From Agrypnia vestita (lineage: Eukaryota > Arthropoda > Insecta > Trichoptera > Phryganeidae): 64,000 nt of DNA. The number at the start of each line of letters is the position of its first letter. The stretch's first letter is position 1. Positions 12,100-23,089 of the stretch are shown here, in pieces. The stretch lies in NCBI GenBank assembly GCA_016648135.1, contig JADDOH010000517.1, forward strand, positions 246,430 to 310,429, given 5' to 3'. Under the pieces are notes generated by a model, which was not told the origin of the DNA, did not search any database, and worked only from the letters and a program-made list of their open reading frames with translations. The position numbers were made by a program, and so were the translations under genes.

Positions 12100-12364
12100 T
12101 CCACTAAAATATTGTACCCTTGTCGAGCGGGGTTGCCAATGCAGAGGATTGGGATGTAAGACACTCTAGAAGATATTTAGAATGGGTAGGCTCACAAAGG
12201 TAAATGGTTGCGTTTGTGCACACGTACCAGAAAGTGTATGAAGTATGGAAGTATAAATAATATAAGTGCTTTAAAATGATGTTGCATGTTGTGAGCACAT
12301 TGCGGTACAAATATTAAGGTAGCGAGATATAAGTATGTAGGTGCATTTACATGATAGTGTAGTG
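12100..12364. repeat. Unclassified repeat upstream of a hammerhead-like motif
   Basis: The stretch leads directly into the hammerhead-like motif at 12365 and may be the body of the same short retroelement. No coding capacity seen. Confidence 0.3.
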
Positions 12365-12415
12365 ATTGTCCTGACGAAGAGACGGGTACGTCTCGAAACC
12401 GGTAGACTAAAAATC
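12365..12415 (+). ncRNA. Hammerhead ribozyme-like motif, best-preserved of the CCGG type
   Basis: CTGACGA (12371-12377), perfect 5-bp stem II GAGAC/GTCTC, GAAA (12395-12398), CCGG, TA, GAC. GATTGTC before the core pairs with GAC and AATC after it as stem I. Same family as 1975-2018 in opposite orientation. One extra A before stem II departs from the consensus. Confidence 0.45.
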
Positions 12416-12932
12416 TTCGCAAAGGGTTATATACTAACATTATGTTGGTAAATATTGTGTACATTTTGTAAACAAAATAATATTATCGTTGCAAATTATA
12501 TTATAGATGCTGTGACCAGTTGCGATATTGTGATCCATAACTTCGCCGAATGCCGTACCGTTGGTATATGTATACACAAATTCAAACATCCAGTCTTTTT
12601 CGGTGTACGAAGGTTATGTATGCATAATCAGTTAGCATGTATCGTGAGACGGTATCCAAGTAAGGCACACAGCTAATTCATAAAGAAAACCTACTTACTC
12701 TGATTAACAGTTAATTACTATTTTTATTAACTCGAAAGTGCGATGGTGCGCGCGTATCACTGCCGACGTCGCCGATGCCAATGACACTATAAAGAAGCAT
12801 ATTGCGTGAAATACAAGGTATGTGTTTTATTTATTTTATTACAAAACGTACGCTTGTGCGCGCGTAGTAGTTTTTCAAGCAATTTATAGATGTCGGTCGT
12901 TCAGCGGCACTCTTCCACAGTGACGATGTAAA

Positions 12933-13140
12933 CTAGTGATGGGTCCGCTCTACACTAAGTAGGTACTACAATGTAGTAGTAGTACCACATTATACTGAAG
13001 CGCATATTTCACACGATGGTAAGTGAACTGCACACTACAAATTACACACATTAAAAATTACACACCTAAAATTTTAAAGCACAATTAAAATACACACTAT
13101 AAACTACACATTTGAAATTCTAAATTGAAGTGTGACTTTT
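12933..13140. repeat. hAT-type miniature element fragment
   Basis: Begins ACTAGTGATGGGTCCGC, as at 5803, and continues with ACACACTA-type short repeats. No second terminus was found. Confidence 0.35.
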
Positions 13141-13454
13141 TTAATGTGTGAAATTTTTGGCCGATATTTTTGTGAATTTATATGTTTGATATTCCATTAA
13201 TTTTTCTGTACGGCTTTTTTAAATAATATTGTCTTTTATAAAATTTTGTGGAAATTTATTGAATATTTTCGGTTCTATATATTTAAATGTTCTTTGACCA
13301 GTATTTGATCTTCGATATGAGCAGGTCTTAATATATTATATATCTATTACAGTGTTTATGTAGCAATCGAAGTTTATACGTATTGCCTTCAATTCCTTAC
13401 CTTACCTTTTACCTTAGACTTTTTTATTTATTTTTTTATTTAAAAAAAAATAGA

Positions 13455-13638
13455 GTTGCCAACACGGAATTCGTGTCACATCAATATTCTTACTATTTTC
13501 AAATTAAGCTAAACGCTTGTGCTATGAGAATAGGACTAACTTGCTTGTCTGTAGTGAGATTCAAACCTGCGACCTTTGGATCACGAGGCGAGAGTCCTAA
13601 CCACCCTAACCAAACTAACCACAAGACCAACAAGCTAC
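13455..13638 (-). mobile_element. tRNA-derived SINE, copy 2
   Basis: On the minus strand it reads CAAGCTAGTTGGT-like head, B-box like GGTTTGAATCTC, then AGTCCTATTCTCATAGC and the ATAGTAAGAATATTGATGTG body. It lies directly beside the palindrome that starts at 13643. Confidence 0.75.
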
Positions 13639-13642
13639 TGTT

Positions 13643-14016
13643 GCGATGTGAAGTACACGGTGTGAAACCGAAGGTTCCGGGTCGATTCCCGGTCAGGTCA
13701 CAATTAATCTATGTGATATACTCAAGCCTGGGTGTTTTGTGATATTCGCTTCTTGACCTGTTGAAGCAAAAAAAAAAAAAAATGTGTGTGAAGGGGGGAA
13801 AGTTATATTACTAAAGCTTAGCTAAATCTAGCTTAGTAATATAACTTTCCCCCCTTCACACACATTTTTAATTTTTTTTTGCTTCAACAGGTCAAGAAGC
13901 GAATATCACAAAACACCCAGGCTTGAGTATATCACATAGATTAATTGTGACCTCACCGGGAATCGAACCCGGAACCTTCGGTTTCACACCGTGTAGTTGT
14001 AAGTACTTCACATCGC
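13643..14016. repeat. Near-perfect palindrome of two head-out tRNA-SINE copies
   Basis: The two arms, about 180 bp each, mirror each other around 13826. Each holds a tRNA-like part (CACGGTGTGAAACCGAAGG, B-box GGTTCGATTCCC), the body GACCTGTTGAAGC and an A-run. They are joined by AAAGTTATATTACTAA and its inverse. The tRNA-like part of the left arm lacks 8 bases present in the right arm. The arms are far more alike than typical old SINE copies. Confidence 0.85.
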
Positions 14017-14157
14017 ATTTTGAATATTTTATGATTGTAATAATATAGTAAGAACGTATCCACCTAGATAAACTATAACGCGTTTGAAGTATAAACATAA
14101 AATAATTATTAATTTTAATAAATTAAGAACTTTGTATTAACCACATAGAGTAACTTT

Positions 14158-14197
14158 CGTCTAACGGTTTCGATAGCACTGTATCTTGGTCAGGATG
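14158..14197 (-). ncRNA. Degenerate hammerhead-like motif
   Basis: Minus strand: CTGACCA, GATA/TATC stem, GAAA, CCGTTA GAC. The core G of CUGANGA is changed to C, so it is predicted inactive. Confidence 0.35.
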
Positions 14198-14384
14198 GAC
14201 GCATACTAACCGTCCATTAATTATTTTAGTAAACAAATTAATTTTTGAACGGGAGCGTGACTACAGTTACGGCGGGGGTAATTGACAAGTAGACACCGAA
14301 ATGGGTAATATATCAAAAAATAGGTCGATTATAAAATGCAACTGGTTGTTAATTATTTTTACTTTAGTGTTCAGACATTCCTTG

Positions 14385-14438
14385 ATTTCTAATATTTCTA
14401 AGTTATCCAATTTCCTTAAATTGGATAACTTAGAAATT
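14385..14438. repeat. Hairpin, about 20-bp stem
   Basis: TTTCTAAGTTATCCAATTT and AAATTGGATAACTTAGAAA are perfect inverted copies around CCTT. A second hairpin, TGTGATTATTCA/TGAATAATCACA, follows at 14459-14498. Confidence 0.7.
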
Positions 14439-15024
14439 ATAACTTAGAAAATATTACTTTGTGATTATTCATTATATGCATACTGAATAATCACAAATTA
14501 ATAAATAGCAAAATAGAATAACATAAAATAATGTTTACCATCAAATATTTTAAAATATTTTAGACAAAAACGTTTTAGATAAAAATACAATATTTGATTC
14601 ACCTTCAAATCCCCCAATGAAATGTATTTTATACACTTTGCTCATAAATATTATCTCCAAATTCATACTGGCCTCTCGTCCTCCATCAAATTGGCCAACG
14701 GGCTTCCATTAAGCATCTCCCAAGGGATATCCATAAATAAATCTGATTTCGTGACCAAATTACTGAAACAAGTCAATATTTTTCGGTCTCTATTCAAATA
14801 TGGTCTCTATTCAACCTGTGGGAACATTATACGTAATAAAATTGTTAAGAGAGTCTAAAACAAGGGCGGATCCAGCTTTGGCGCCAGGGGGGAGTAACAT
14901 AGTCGTGGTCAAGTCACAAGAAGTTATAATTTAATTTTGATAATAATAGATACTTACAAGTAAAACGTAGGTATTTTATTAATAAATGTAACTACCTACT
15001 GTACTTAAAAATACCTACCTATAT

Positions 15025-15545
15025 TTAAATAACAAAATCAATTTTTCTTTTACGTCTTCTCCCGAAACGCGTTATCACTTCATCTACTACAATGGGTACG
15101 TTTTTATGGACGTGGAGAAGTGGCAGTCCGGCTAGAACCATTGAAGCTCTTAGCCGCGATTTGATTCTTCGCAACGTAGAGAAAGATCTTTCCGCTGTCT
15201 CTACACTAACAGGTAGTGTAGCCATAATACATAAAAATCTTCTTATATTAGGATACATCTCAATATCGCAATTTAAAATAAGGTCGGAAATCGACTGCGG
15301 TATGTCCTGACTCCGCTGCCACTTCACCATCGACAGCCGATATTCGTTTACAACGATAGAAACTGGAGTATTATCTAGTAACAATGTATAATCGGTTGCT
15401 AGTTGTTTCACAGTTTCAATGTCTTGATTATTGTATTCGCTTTTTGGCATGAAAACGCTTAGTTGAAACAAATTAAGTATTTAAAGAGACAGACGATGCT
15501 GTAGGTCACTTATTATTGAATCCAGAAGAGGGTGTCCCGTCCATG
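15025..15545 (-). pseudogene. hAT transposase, C-terminal dimerisation region
   Basis: Reads LLDSIISDLQHRLSL, then a stop and frameshift, then an open 148-codon run. The run includes MATLPVSVETAERSFSTLRR and IKSRLRASMVLAGLPLLHVH, the hallmark of the hAT C-terminal dimerisation domain (TAERSFS...LK.I...R..M....L..L). Ends RRRKRKIDFVI. Closest in style to ZMYM1/THAP12-like hAT proteins. Confidence 0.85.
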
Positions 15546-16828
15546 TATTTTTCAGCTACACAATCACAAGAGGTATCAAAATTTGCGTAATTTTACACAA
15601 ATTGCGAAAAAAATTTTTTGTCATCTTGAGGGCTCTACCGAGCTTTGAAGTATTGTAAATTTTACTTTTTTATAGAGTTACAGTGTCTCTGTCGAGAGCG
15701 AGTTTTTCGGGGATGCCTCTGTTATCGGATTCGTTTCTGGGGAAGATTCACGCACTGAATCTTCATCACAATTTGCTGAGACAGAATCGGTTTCTTGAGT
15801 AAAACACGACTTTTTTGTTAACCTTATTGACTCTAAAATTTATCTCTGCTGTCGTTTAATTAATCTAGCCATTTCTTTCTTATCAAAACCGTTTATAACC
15901 ATTTTCCTATCATTTATTTGATCCAACAAAAACTTCTCTCATTGATGTAAACTTTCTTAGGTTTTAGACAGGAACAAGATTCAAATGATGTGCATTTACA
16001 AGTGGAAACGTCAAAAAGTTTCTCAGATGACTAAAAAACATTTCAGTTTATTGTCAAAACTATCACTTCGTTTATTTTTGGGGTATCTTTTCAAATTGAG
16101 ATACTTTTGGAAATTGGATTTCATTGGATTAAATAACTCGTTCCTTAGTTACAACTGGAATCGAAGTTTTGGTCCAAATTTGTTGATCTCTTCGGAAACA
16201 ATCACATATATATCTGATTTGGATGGATCTTTTCAATTATACGTGAATTTCAGGTCGTTCTTGACAAATAAAATAAATTAAATGACGTCCCTTATAGTTG
16301 GTAGCTGCTGATTGTCAAGTTCTTTGTATGGTCCGAACATAGCATAAGTAGTCTGACTACGCCTCGAACTTCTTATTTAAAAATCACAAAATCCGCTTTT
16401 ACTACTGTAACAATCACCATGGTACTTTTATGGCATAAAAATTATTTTGGCTACGAAGAAAACACTCGCGAGTCAAGTCAAGAAAGTCCTCAAAAACAAG
16501 TTCAATCTTGAGGGTATTTGCAGGTTGAAACCTAACAAATTCGAAGTCGCTGGTAACGTGTTGTTACATGAAAATCGAAACGTCATGTATGATTTACATC
16601 TAAATAGAACAAAAAGTAAATATTTTTTGTATTTAGTTCAGGAGCCAAAATTGAGGATAGCGAAATATCACCATAAAAATGTCAATTTTTCAAAACTTTG
16701 TAGATCGGTAGAACCCTAAAGATATAGTTTTATTTTAGTTTTAAAATTATTTTGGTAATCTACGCTCAATTACGCAAGTTTTGAGAGATCTTGTGTTAAG
16801 ATAAGCCAAAATAAAATTTATCGGGACA
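15530..16828. mobile_element. DNA transposon inserted in the hAT gene
   Basis: Bounded by GGTGTCCCGTCCATG and its inverse-like TTTATCGGGACAGCC, sitting exactly where the hAT frame is interrupted. Longer subterminal repeats are visible: GGGCTCTACCGAGCTTTGAA against CAAAACTTTGTAGATCGGTA, and GCGTAATTTT against AATTACGC. Two short open frames (15985-16281, 16447-16719) have no recognised family. Confidence 0.6.
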
Positions 16829-16834
16829 GCCTAA

Positions 16835-17075
16835 TGTATATGGCTCTGCGGAAATACTCTTGAGCAGATTGAGCAGGTTGGTTATTGGCCCTATGTATTT
16901 GTCTTGACACTATTCTGGGACATTTAATTTCTACATTTAGCTGCTCAGCTACTTCTTTAGCCTCTTCAAAAAGCTGCCGGTAAATTACGTCCGCATTTTC
17001 TCTTTTATTTTGTAGAACACTTATAGTATCATTAATAACGTCCAGAGCTTTTTTAAATCAATCGTGTTCGATTGC
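16835..17075 (-). pseudogene. hAT transposase, middle part
   Basis: Minus strand reads ALDVINDTISVLQNKRENAD, VIYRQLFEEAKEVAEQLNVE and IVSRQIHRANNQPAQSAQEY, then FRRAIYIRL. This matches the P52rIPK-like hAT segment P-R-x-x-x-R-Q-x-x-R-x-N...Y-Y/F-R-R. It joins the C-terminal part across the inserted element. Confidence 0.75.
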
Positions 17076-17289
17076 AGTATTCTGCTTAAAGATACAGTAG
17101 TAACTGAAAAATAAAATGTTAGTAAGTGACTGAATGTGAGTATGAGTATTTTAATTAGTGGTCCACCTAGGTCCTGGACCCAGTCCAGGGGGGGTCATGA
17201 CCCCCATGACCCCCCCCCTGGATCCGCGCTTGATTCAGAGCACCATTTACTTTGTTACCCGCAGTCACTCTTCTTTCGTAGTAGTCCAT

Positions 17290-17520
17290 ATCTATAATGT
17301 TATTTAAAATCGCACACAATTTAGTTGATACTCCATATGTCCTTCAACGTCTATCGTTCCATATTATCCCAAATCGTAACAGCAGACAGTCACCTACTTT
17401 TCATCTCCCTCTTTGCAATACTAACTTTAAACAAAACTCACTCCTCATCTACACATACACAAATTCATTTAACTTAAATTACAACCACATTCATATTTTA
17501 TTTTTTATTTATTGTTAATT
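17290..17520 (+). pseudogene. LINE reverse transcriptase C-terminal fragment
   Basis: FKIAHNLVDTPYVLQRLSFH then a Thr/Asn-rich tail with YNHIHILF matches the C-terminal end of non-LTR ORF2 proteins (K-x-x-N-x-L-V/I-D-x-P-x-L-L). The same family occurs at 46325-46564. Confidence 0.55.
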
Positions 17521-17699
17521 TAATTAATTAATTTCACAACCGTACCCTAACTAGTTCACTTCAATTTCAATTTATTTATTTTTTATAAAACATTTACATT
17601 ACAAACACAAGTTTAATTCGTAAATGTTATAAATGATTTAGAAATATATAAACATATATAAACAAAAGCAAATATTAAACATATACAAAATAATTCACA

Positions 17700-18480
17700 T
17701 CAAAGGTGTAGGAGAATCCTGCTTCGGAATACTCTCTCAGAGACATGAAACAGATCGATATCCAGAGTAATATTGTTCAGCATAGCAGTAGCTCTTCCAA
17801 CAGGCATAACCATAGGTAGGTTGATCCTGTATATTGGAATGTGAAACAATCTATGCTGACGCTGTTTTAGGTAATTATCGGGAACATACAAACCAATGCT
17901 CCGCATAATTTCAGGATTATCGATCAGACCGCGTATCAATCGATAAAAATGCGTAATCAGATACACATTTCTTCTATTCTCTAAACTATTGTAGCCAAGC
18001 ATACCCTGGAGGAACTCGGTTGGGTAAAGCCAAGGATAATGCCCGTACTCTCTCATGTAAAGATATCTTAGAAACTTTTGTTGTACTTTCTCTACCATAA
18101 GTGAGTACTTAAGCTCATGTGGCCCCCAAATCATCGAGTCTACTTCGCACCAAGGAGTTGTAAGTATCATCATCATCATCATTTGTATCATCGAGTCTAC
18201 TTGCACCAAAGAGTTCTCAGTACGCGGGTATTTTCGAAAACCCTGGCTGTACGCAGAACAAATCCTAACATTTTCAATGCATCACCACCGACTGCCTCTA
18301 TGTGATCGTGAAATGAGAGGTTGCTCACAAATCTAATGCCGAGATATTTTGGTCGTTTAGAGTTTTTTGGGCCCTAGTGAAAGATGTAACCGAACATTTG
18401 GAAACATTAAACAAGAGTTTATTTCGCCTTCCCCATTTACATACATTTGATATACCTGCTTGGAGAAGATGAAAATCGTC
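17700..18480 (-). pseudogene. Jockey/CR1-type LINE ORF2, C-terminal part
   Basis: From 18480 down: LLFNVSKC-like and a thumb segment KRPKYLGIRFVSNLSFHDHI, EAVGGDALKMLGFVLRTARV, then a short duplication of GATTTGGTGCAAGTAGACTC-like sequence with an (ATG)n run. The frame then stays open to 17700 with VEKVQQKFLRYLYMREYGHY and a tail ending VFRSRILLHL. The order matches the reverse-transcriptase end of jockey-type elements. Stops and frameshifts occur upstream of 18130. Confidence 0.8.
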
Positions 18481-18489
18481 CAAGACCAC

Positions 18490-19300
18490 CTTTAAAAAAA
18501 GCTTTAAATTACTTAATTTATATTCCCATACTTCTTTCCTTTATCCTAATCATACATACCACTTTGCCCTTTCCACCCCTTCTCAAAATATATTGAAACC
18601 ATAAATTATGTCAAATTGCCACACTTTGCTATTATCGTTAATAATTAATCTTAAGTGGAAAGTTTATAATTGGCATAATTTACTTTTTTTATTTTTTTAT
18701 TTCTACGATTTATATCTTTTACAAAAAAAAAATCTTATACACATCTAGATAACAGTGTGCATTATATATGTAAATATATATCAGCATGCATGATCATTTA
18801 CAAATGTACACACATACATACATACATATGAAATTTATAAAATCTATCTCTATCTATCGTATCATATCGTAATCGTATCTTTTGAAATAATTGTTGTATT
18901 GTTGTTTTTTTGTTTGCTAGGGGATTTGATTATGCAAGAATAATTCTTAACCCCGTTGTCTTTTGGTTCTGATACGAGTTGTTCGTGGGAGATATTGTCG
19001 AGTACCTACTTCCCTCGAATCGATGAAGATACCTGTACAATTACTTGATTTGTTCAATTTATTTTGCATGGCGGTGAATGTTTTGCGGTTGCAGCTTGTG
19101 TGCATATTCCCCCAGTGAAGCCGAATGAGTTCTCATTTATTGTAGAATTGTGTTTTGTGATTAAGTTTGGTTTCTTTTGACTACTTATTCTATATTATTT
19201 ACTTGACTGCTTATTCTATGTATTGTGTTATTAATTAAGATTTTTGATAAGTGTATTAGATAAATAATATTATTACCTTTCTCATTGTCTAATAAATTAG
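18490..19300. other. Non-coding, low complexity
   Basis: AT-rich with short runs of ATACATACATAC and TATCTATC near 18810-18880. No supported gene. Confidence 0.5.
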
Positions 19301-19304
19301 ATTA

Positions 19305-19447
19305 CAGTTGCCGGCAAACTTCTTGAAATTCTTTGGCGTAGTGGGGGAATGCGCAGAAGGCAAAATTTGGGTCTCTTTGGTGGAATGGTATATGCGCAAA
19401 CTTCCCCCCACTACCCCGTAAAATTTCAAGATGTTTGCCAGCTACTG
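19305..19447. mobile_element. 143-bp miniature inverted-repeat element with TA flanks
   Basis: CAGTTGCCGGCAAACTTCTT at the left and its near-inverse ending TGTTTGCCAGCTACTG at the right, with TA on each side. The inverted match extends inward through AGTGGGGGAA/TTCCCCCCACT. Typical of Tc1/mariner-type miniature elements. Confidence 0.75.
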
Positions 19448-19504
19448 TACCTACCGATATGATTGTAAGTGGTTATCCCTCACCACCACAAGAATCTTAA
19501 TTCT

Positions 19505-20240
19505 TTTTGACCAGAGAATTGCAAGAAGCATCGAAAGAAACAGGTTTGGAAATGAACACACAACAAAACAAAATTTTTAACCAAATCAAAACACAAATTC
19601 ACAATAAACAATTGGGAAATAGAAACAGTTGACGAATATGTGAACCTTGGTCATAAGATAAAGCTGGGGAAAGAAAACCAAACAGCAGAACTACCAAGAA
19701 GAATAGGTCTGGGCTGGGCAGCATTTGGTAAATTGAAATACTTGTTTGAAAATAATGAAATCCCAATATGCCTGAAAAGAAAAATGTTCGATATATGTAT
19801 CCTACCGATGTTGACATATGGACTAGAAACAGCAGCACTAACAGAAAGAAGCATACAAAAATTAAAATGTACACAGTGGGCCATGGAAAGGCAGAAGCTC
19901 GGCGTAAGCCTTCGAGATAAAATCAGAAATGAAGAAATAAGACGCCGAACAAAAGTTGCCGATATTATGGACCGTATTGCAAAACTAAAATGGCAGTGGG
20001 CTGGACATAAGGCTCGACAGGAGGATACTAGATGGGCATCCAGAATCCTACAGTGGAGGCCCTGGAAAAAAAATAGAAGCGTCGAAAGACCTCCCAAAAG
20101 GTGGTCTGATGACATAGTCCAGCAAGCAGGAAGAACCTGGATGCGAAGGGGGAAAAACAGAGATGAGTGGAAGAAAATGGAAGAGGCCTACATCCAGCAG
20201 TGGAAAGAAACAGGCTAAGGAAGAAGAAGAAGAAGAAGAG
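19505..20240 (+). pseudogene. RTE-type LINE ORF2, 3' fragment
   Basis: An open run of 192 codons (19640-20218) reads LTYGLETAALTERSIQKLKC, KIRNEEIRRRTKVADIMDRI and a tail MEEAYIQQWKETG. These are the hallmarks of RTE-clade ORF2 C-termini (T-Y-G-x-E-T ... RTKVxDI ... EAYVQQW). Upstream frameshifted remains run from about 19505. The stop is followed by (AAG)n, a typical RTE 3' end. Truncated at the 5' side. Confidence 0.85.
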
Positions 20241-20522
20241 GTATATACATACAAAAAAATGAATTGTAAATATTTACAAGGTATCTTTGTAATAAAATAT
20301 TATATATATTATTAATTAAATAAATAAATAAATATTAGGTCCTTACATATGAAATTGGCGTTTTGCCGTACTGGCAAATTTGATCTCAAATATCTTCTCT
20401 TTGGTTAGGAATTCCAAATCCAAATTTATACAGCTATTTACTCATGTATTTGTGTTTTGAAAATTATAATTCATTTGTTTTTTCCTCAATTGTTTTTTTC
20501 TTTGCGTCACTCAGTTTACAAA

Positions 20523-20903
20523 ATGAAAAACTTGAAATATCGCGTTATTTACGAGTACGAGTTCCACCGTGGCACCAGTGCTGCAGAAACGCCGAAGGAG
20601 ATTAATGATGTGTATGGCAACGGTGCCGCAAAAGAAAACACGGTGCGTTTTTGGTTCCAACGTTTTCGTTCTGTAAATTTCGACCTGCAGAACAAGCCCC
20701 GTGGACGGCCGGAGACCAAAGTTGATAATGAAGAATTGAAGGCTATTGTGGAAGCGGATCCATCGCAAACCACATCCGAGTTAGCTGCAGGCTGCGGTGT
20801 TAGTGATAAAACTGTTTTAATCCACTTGAAGCAAATTGGTAAGGTGAAAAAGCTTGAAAGGTGGGTCACTCACGAATTGAGTGAAGCAAATCAACAAACG
20901 CGC
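20523..20903 (+). pseudogene. mariner transposase, N-terminal half
   Basis: Starts MKNLKYRVIYEYEFHRGTSA; the paired helix-turn-helix DNA-binding domain covers about residues 5-110 with VRFWFQRF and the linker RGRPET. It is interrupted after ANQQTR by the LTR insertion. Reads without stops up to the junction. Resembles the cecropia-type mariner group. Confidence 0.9.
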
Positions 20904-22364
20904 TGTTACGCATGGGAACGCAACAGGCGGCCCCCAGTAGATAATGACATAAAAACAATGAATAAAAATGTGTGTATATTTGTGTGTCAAAGGACAATGA
21001 TAATTTTAATAATCTGATAATTAATAATCTGATAATTTTGTGAATAATATATTTTCTTTGGGGCCCCAAATCATTTGCGAACTTGTATGTTTTGTTAGAT
21101 TAAGTACCTTTTGTATAATTTATTACCTTTTGTATAATTTGTATGTTTTTAAATATTTCTTATATTTTTATTCTGTGTTTTTTGGAAAATAAACTGACTG
21201 GGTTTTGGCGGTCTTATTAATTCTGAATGCTGACGGGAGATAACAGGGATTGTCCATATAGAAAAACCCGCGAGACGCGCATCTCATTTTTGGAAGATGA
21301 CGACGATCTCGCGGATTACAAATAACATTAAAAAATACATTTTTTTACATTTCTTTTACTAACTGCGCAATAGATTGGCAGGTAGCCGTCTGAAAGGGGG
21401 CCCGAAACAGCGTGCGCACCCCTCACGCGGCATCCAATACGGTGAAGCTGGGTTTATGGACCACACGCCGGCGTCCCGTGAAGGGCGTCCGGGCCGTAAT
21501 GCGAAAAAATTCGCGAGATGAATTTTTTAAAAAAATGCACAAAACCTGGCATGTCGTATACCGTTGGATTCGGCATGTCATTTCCTGTCAGGATTCACTT
21601 AAAAATAAACAATCGGATTGGTTTTGAGGGAGATATATCGAGAGATAAGATTCGGCCCTTTTGAGGCGAATTACGGTCGCTGACACATCCGGACACATTA
21701 GTCATAATTAAATTCATATGCGGATGTGTCAAGCGCCCAAATTGATATAATTTGTAGATATGTACGTCTCTCCAATCGAGAGAAATCTTAGATAGACGAG
21801 CCAAACGCGCCGTCTAAGCACTACAGCGGCACGGTATTACACGCGCCTGCGACTCTTTTCCGTGCGGATGAAAGTGGTCCATCACTCTCCGCTACTGCGC
21901 CATCTCAAGATTTATCTCCCCTCCAAGACTAATCCCATTTTGACCGTTAAAATCCCGTTATGTTTATTTTTTGGTATAAATAAAGGAAGGTGAAATGGAC
22001 CAGGCAGTGTGAAATCCTCGCTTTTCTTGTGCTTTTATCGGTAGTAATGTCCGTCACTCTGCCGGTTCAGTGCACCGTTTTTGTATAGTCTGAACCTGTG
22101 TTTTATTTAAAATCTCTTTCCTGTTCAGTAAAATGTGATAAAAGTGTAGTAATATAAATTTTGTAATTTTTCAAATATTCTAAATATTTTAAATTTTTAA
22201 AATTTTTTAATTTTTTAATTTTTTAATTTTTTAATTTTTTAATTAATTAATTATTGATTAAAATATCACAAAACTCGCGTGTCCGCGACAAGGCGTCGGA
22301 TCGTGCAACCTCCCTATTTTACAAATCTACTAAATCGTTGCCGTTCGCCATTTTGTGTGGAACA
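20904..22364 (+). mobile_element. 1,461-bp solo LTR inside the mariner gene, CGCGC duplication
   Basis: Starts TGTTACGC and ends GTGGAACA. CGCGC flanks both sides (20899-20903, 22365-22369), and deleting the insert with one copy restores the mariner codons exactly (caa acg cgc gtt gac). TATAAATAAAGG near 21975 is a likely promoter. A related long LTR lies at 23948-25650. Unusually long for an insect LTR. Confidence 0.9.
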
Positions 22365-22369
22365 CGCGC

Positions 22370-23008
22370 GTTGACTGCTGCGTTGCATTACTCAACCGGC
22401 ACAATAATGAAGGGATTTTAAATCGAATCATTACCTGTGATAAAAAGTGGATCCTGTACGATAATCGGAAGCGCTCATCGCAATGGCTGAACCCTGCCGA
22501 ACCAGCCAAACCATGCCCCAAGCGAAAATTGACTCCAAAATAGTTACTTGTGAGCGTTTGGTGGACTATTGCTGGTGTCGTTCACTACAGCTTTCTTAAA
22601 TCTGGCCAGACGATTACGGCAGATGTCTATTGTCAGCAACTGCAAACCATGATGGAAAAGCTAGCTGCTAAACAACCGAGGCTGGTTAATCGCTCTAGGC
22701 CACTGCTGCTTCATGATAACGCTAGACCACACACTGCACAACAGACGGCTACCAAATTAGAGGAGCTTCAATTGGAATGTCTAAGACATCCACCGTACTC
22801 TCCGGACCTTGCCCCAACAGATTACAATTTTTTTCGAAATTTGGATAACTTCTTGCAAAGGAAAAAATTCAACTCCGATGGGGCAGTCCAAACCGCCTTC
22901 AAAGATTTTATTGATTCCCGTCCGAATGGTTTTTTTAGTAAAGGGATCGATGAACTACCTATGAGATGGCAAAAGTGCATAGATAGCAATGGTACATACT
23001 TTGATTAA
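22370..23008 (+). pseudogene. mariner transposase, C-terminal half
   Basis: Resumes with VDCCVALLNRH. First Asp in RIITCDKKWIL (normally CDEKW), second in LLLHDNARPHT, third in PDLAPTDYNFF, giving the DD34D triad. One nonsense codon (TAG at 22541) replaces a Lys codon. Ends with CIDSNGTYFD. Dead because of the LTR insertion and the stop, but otherwise little decayed. Confidence 0.9.
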
Positions 23009-23089
23009 ATAAATATATTATAATAAAAAAAAATCGGCTTTATGTTCCTCCCATACTAAACGCCAATTTCATATGTAAGGACCTAATAT

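Larger units (their letters stand above)
14861..17232 (-). mobile_element. hAT transposon (P52rIPK/ZMYM-like) with internal insertion
   Basis: Ends are CAAGGGCGGATCCAG (14861) and CTGGATCCGCGCTTG (to 17232), inverted copies of the usual hAT start CAGGGGCGGATCCAG. Between them two minus-strand segments encode one hAT transposase, split by another transposon at about 15530-16828. The 8-bp flanks do not match (GTCTAAAA against ATTCAGAG), so the target duplication is lost or one end is rearranged. Confidence 0.7.
20335..23086 (+). mobile_element. mariner transposon split by a solo LTR
   Basis: Perfect terminal repeats begin TTAGGTCCTTACATATGAAA on the left and end with the exact inverse on the right, flanked by TA (20333-20334, 23087-23088). 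Removing the LTR and one 5-bp duplication leaves 1,286 bp, the usual mariner length. The transposase halves lie at 20523-20903 and 22370-23008. Confidence 0.93.

Noticed and set aside
13383..13742. 119-codon open frame
   Set aside because: It crosses a SINE in antisense and the edge of a palindrome; the frame is accidental.
14622..14858. 78-codon frame left of the hAT element
   Set aside because: Considered as the upstream part of the LINE at 17290, but no reverse-transcriptase motif could be aligned.
19651..20115. 154-codon minus-strand frame
   Set aside because: Shadow of the RTE ORF2 on the opposite strand.
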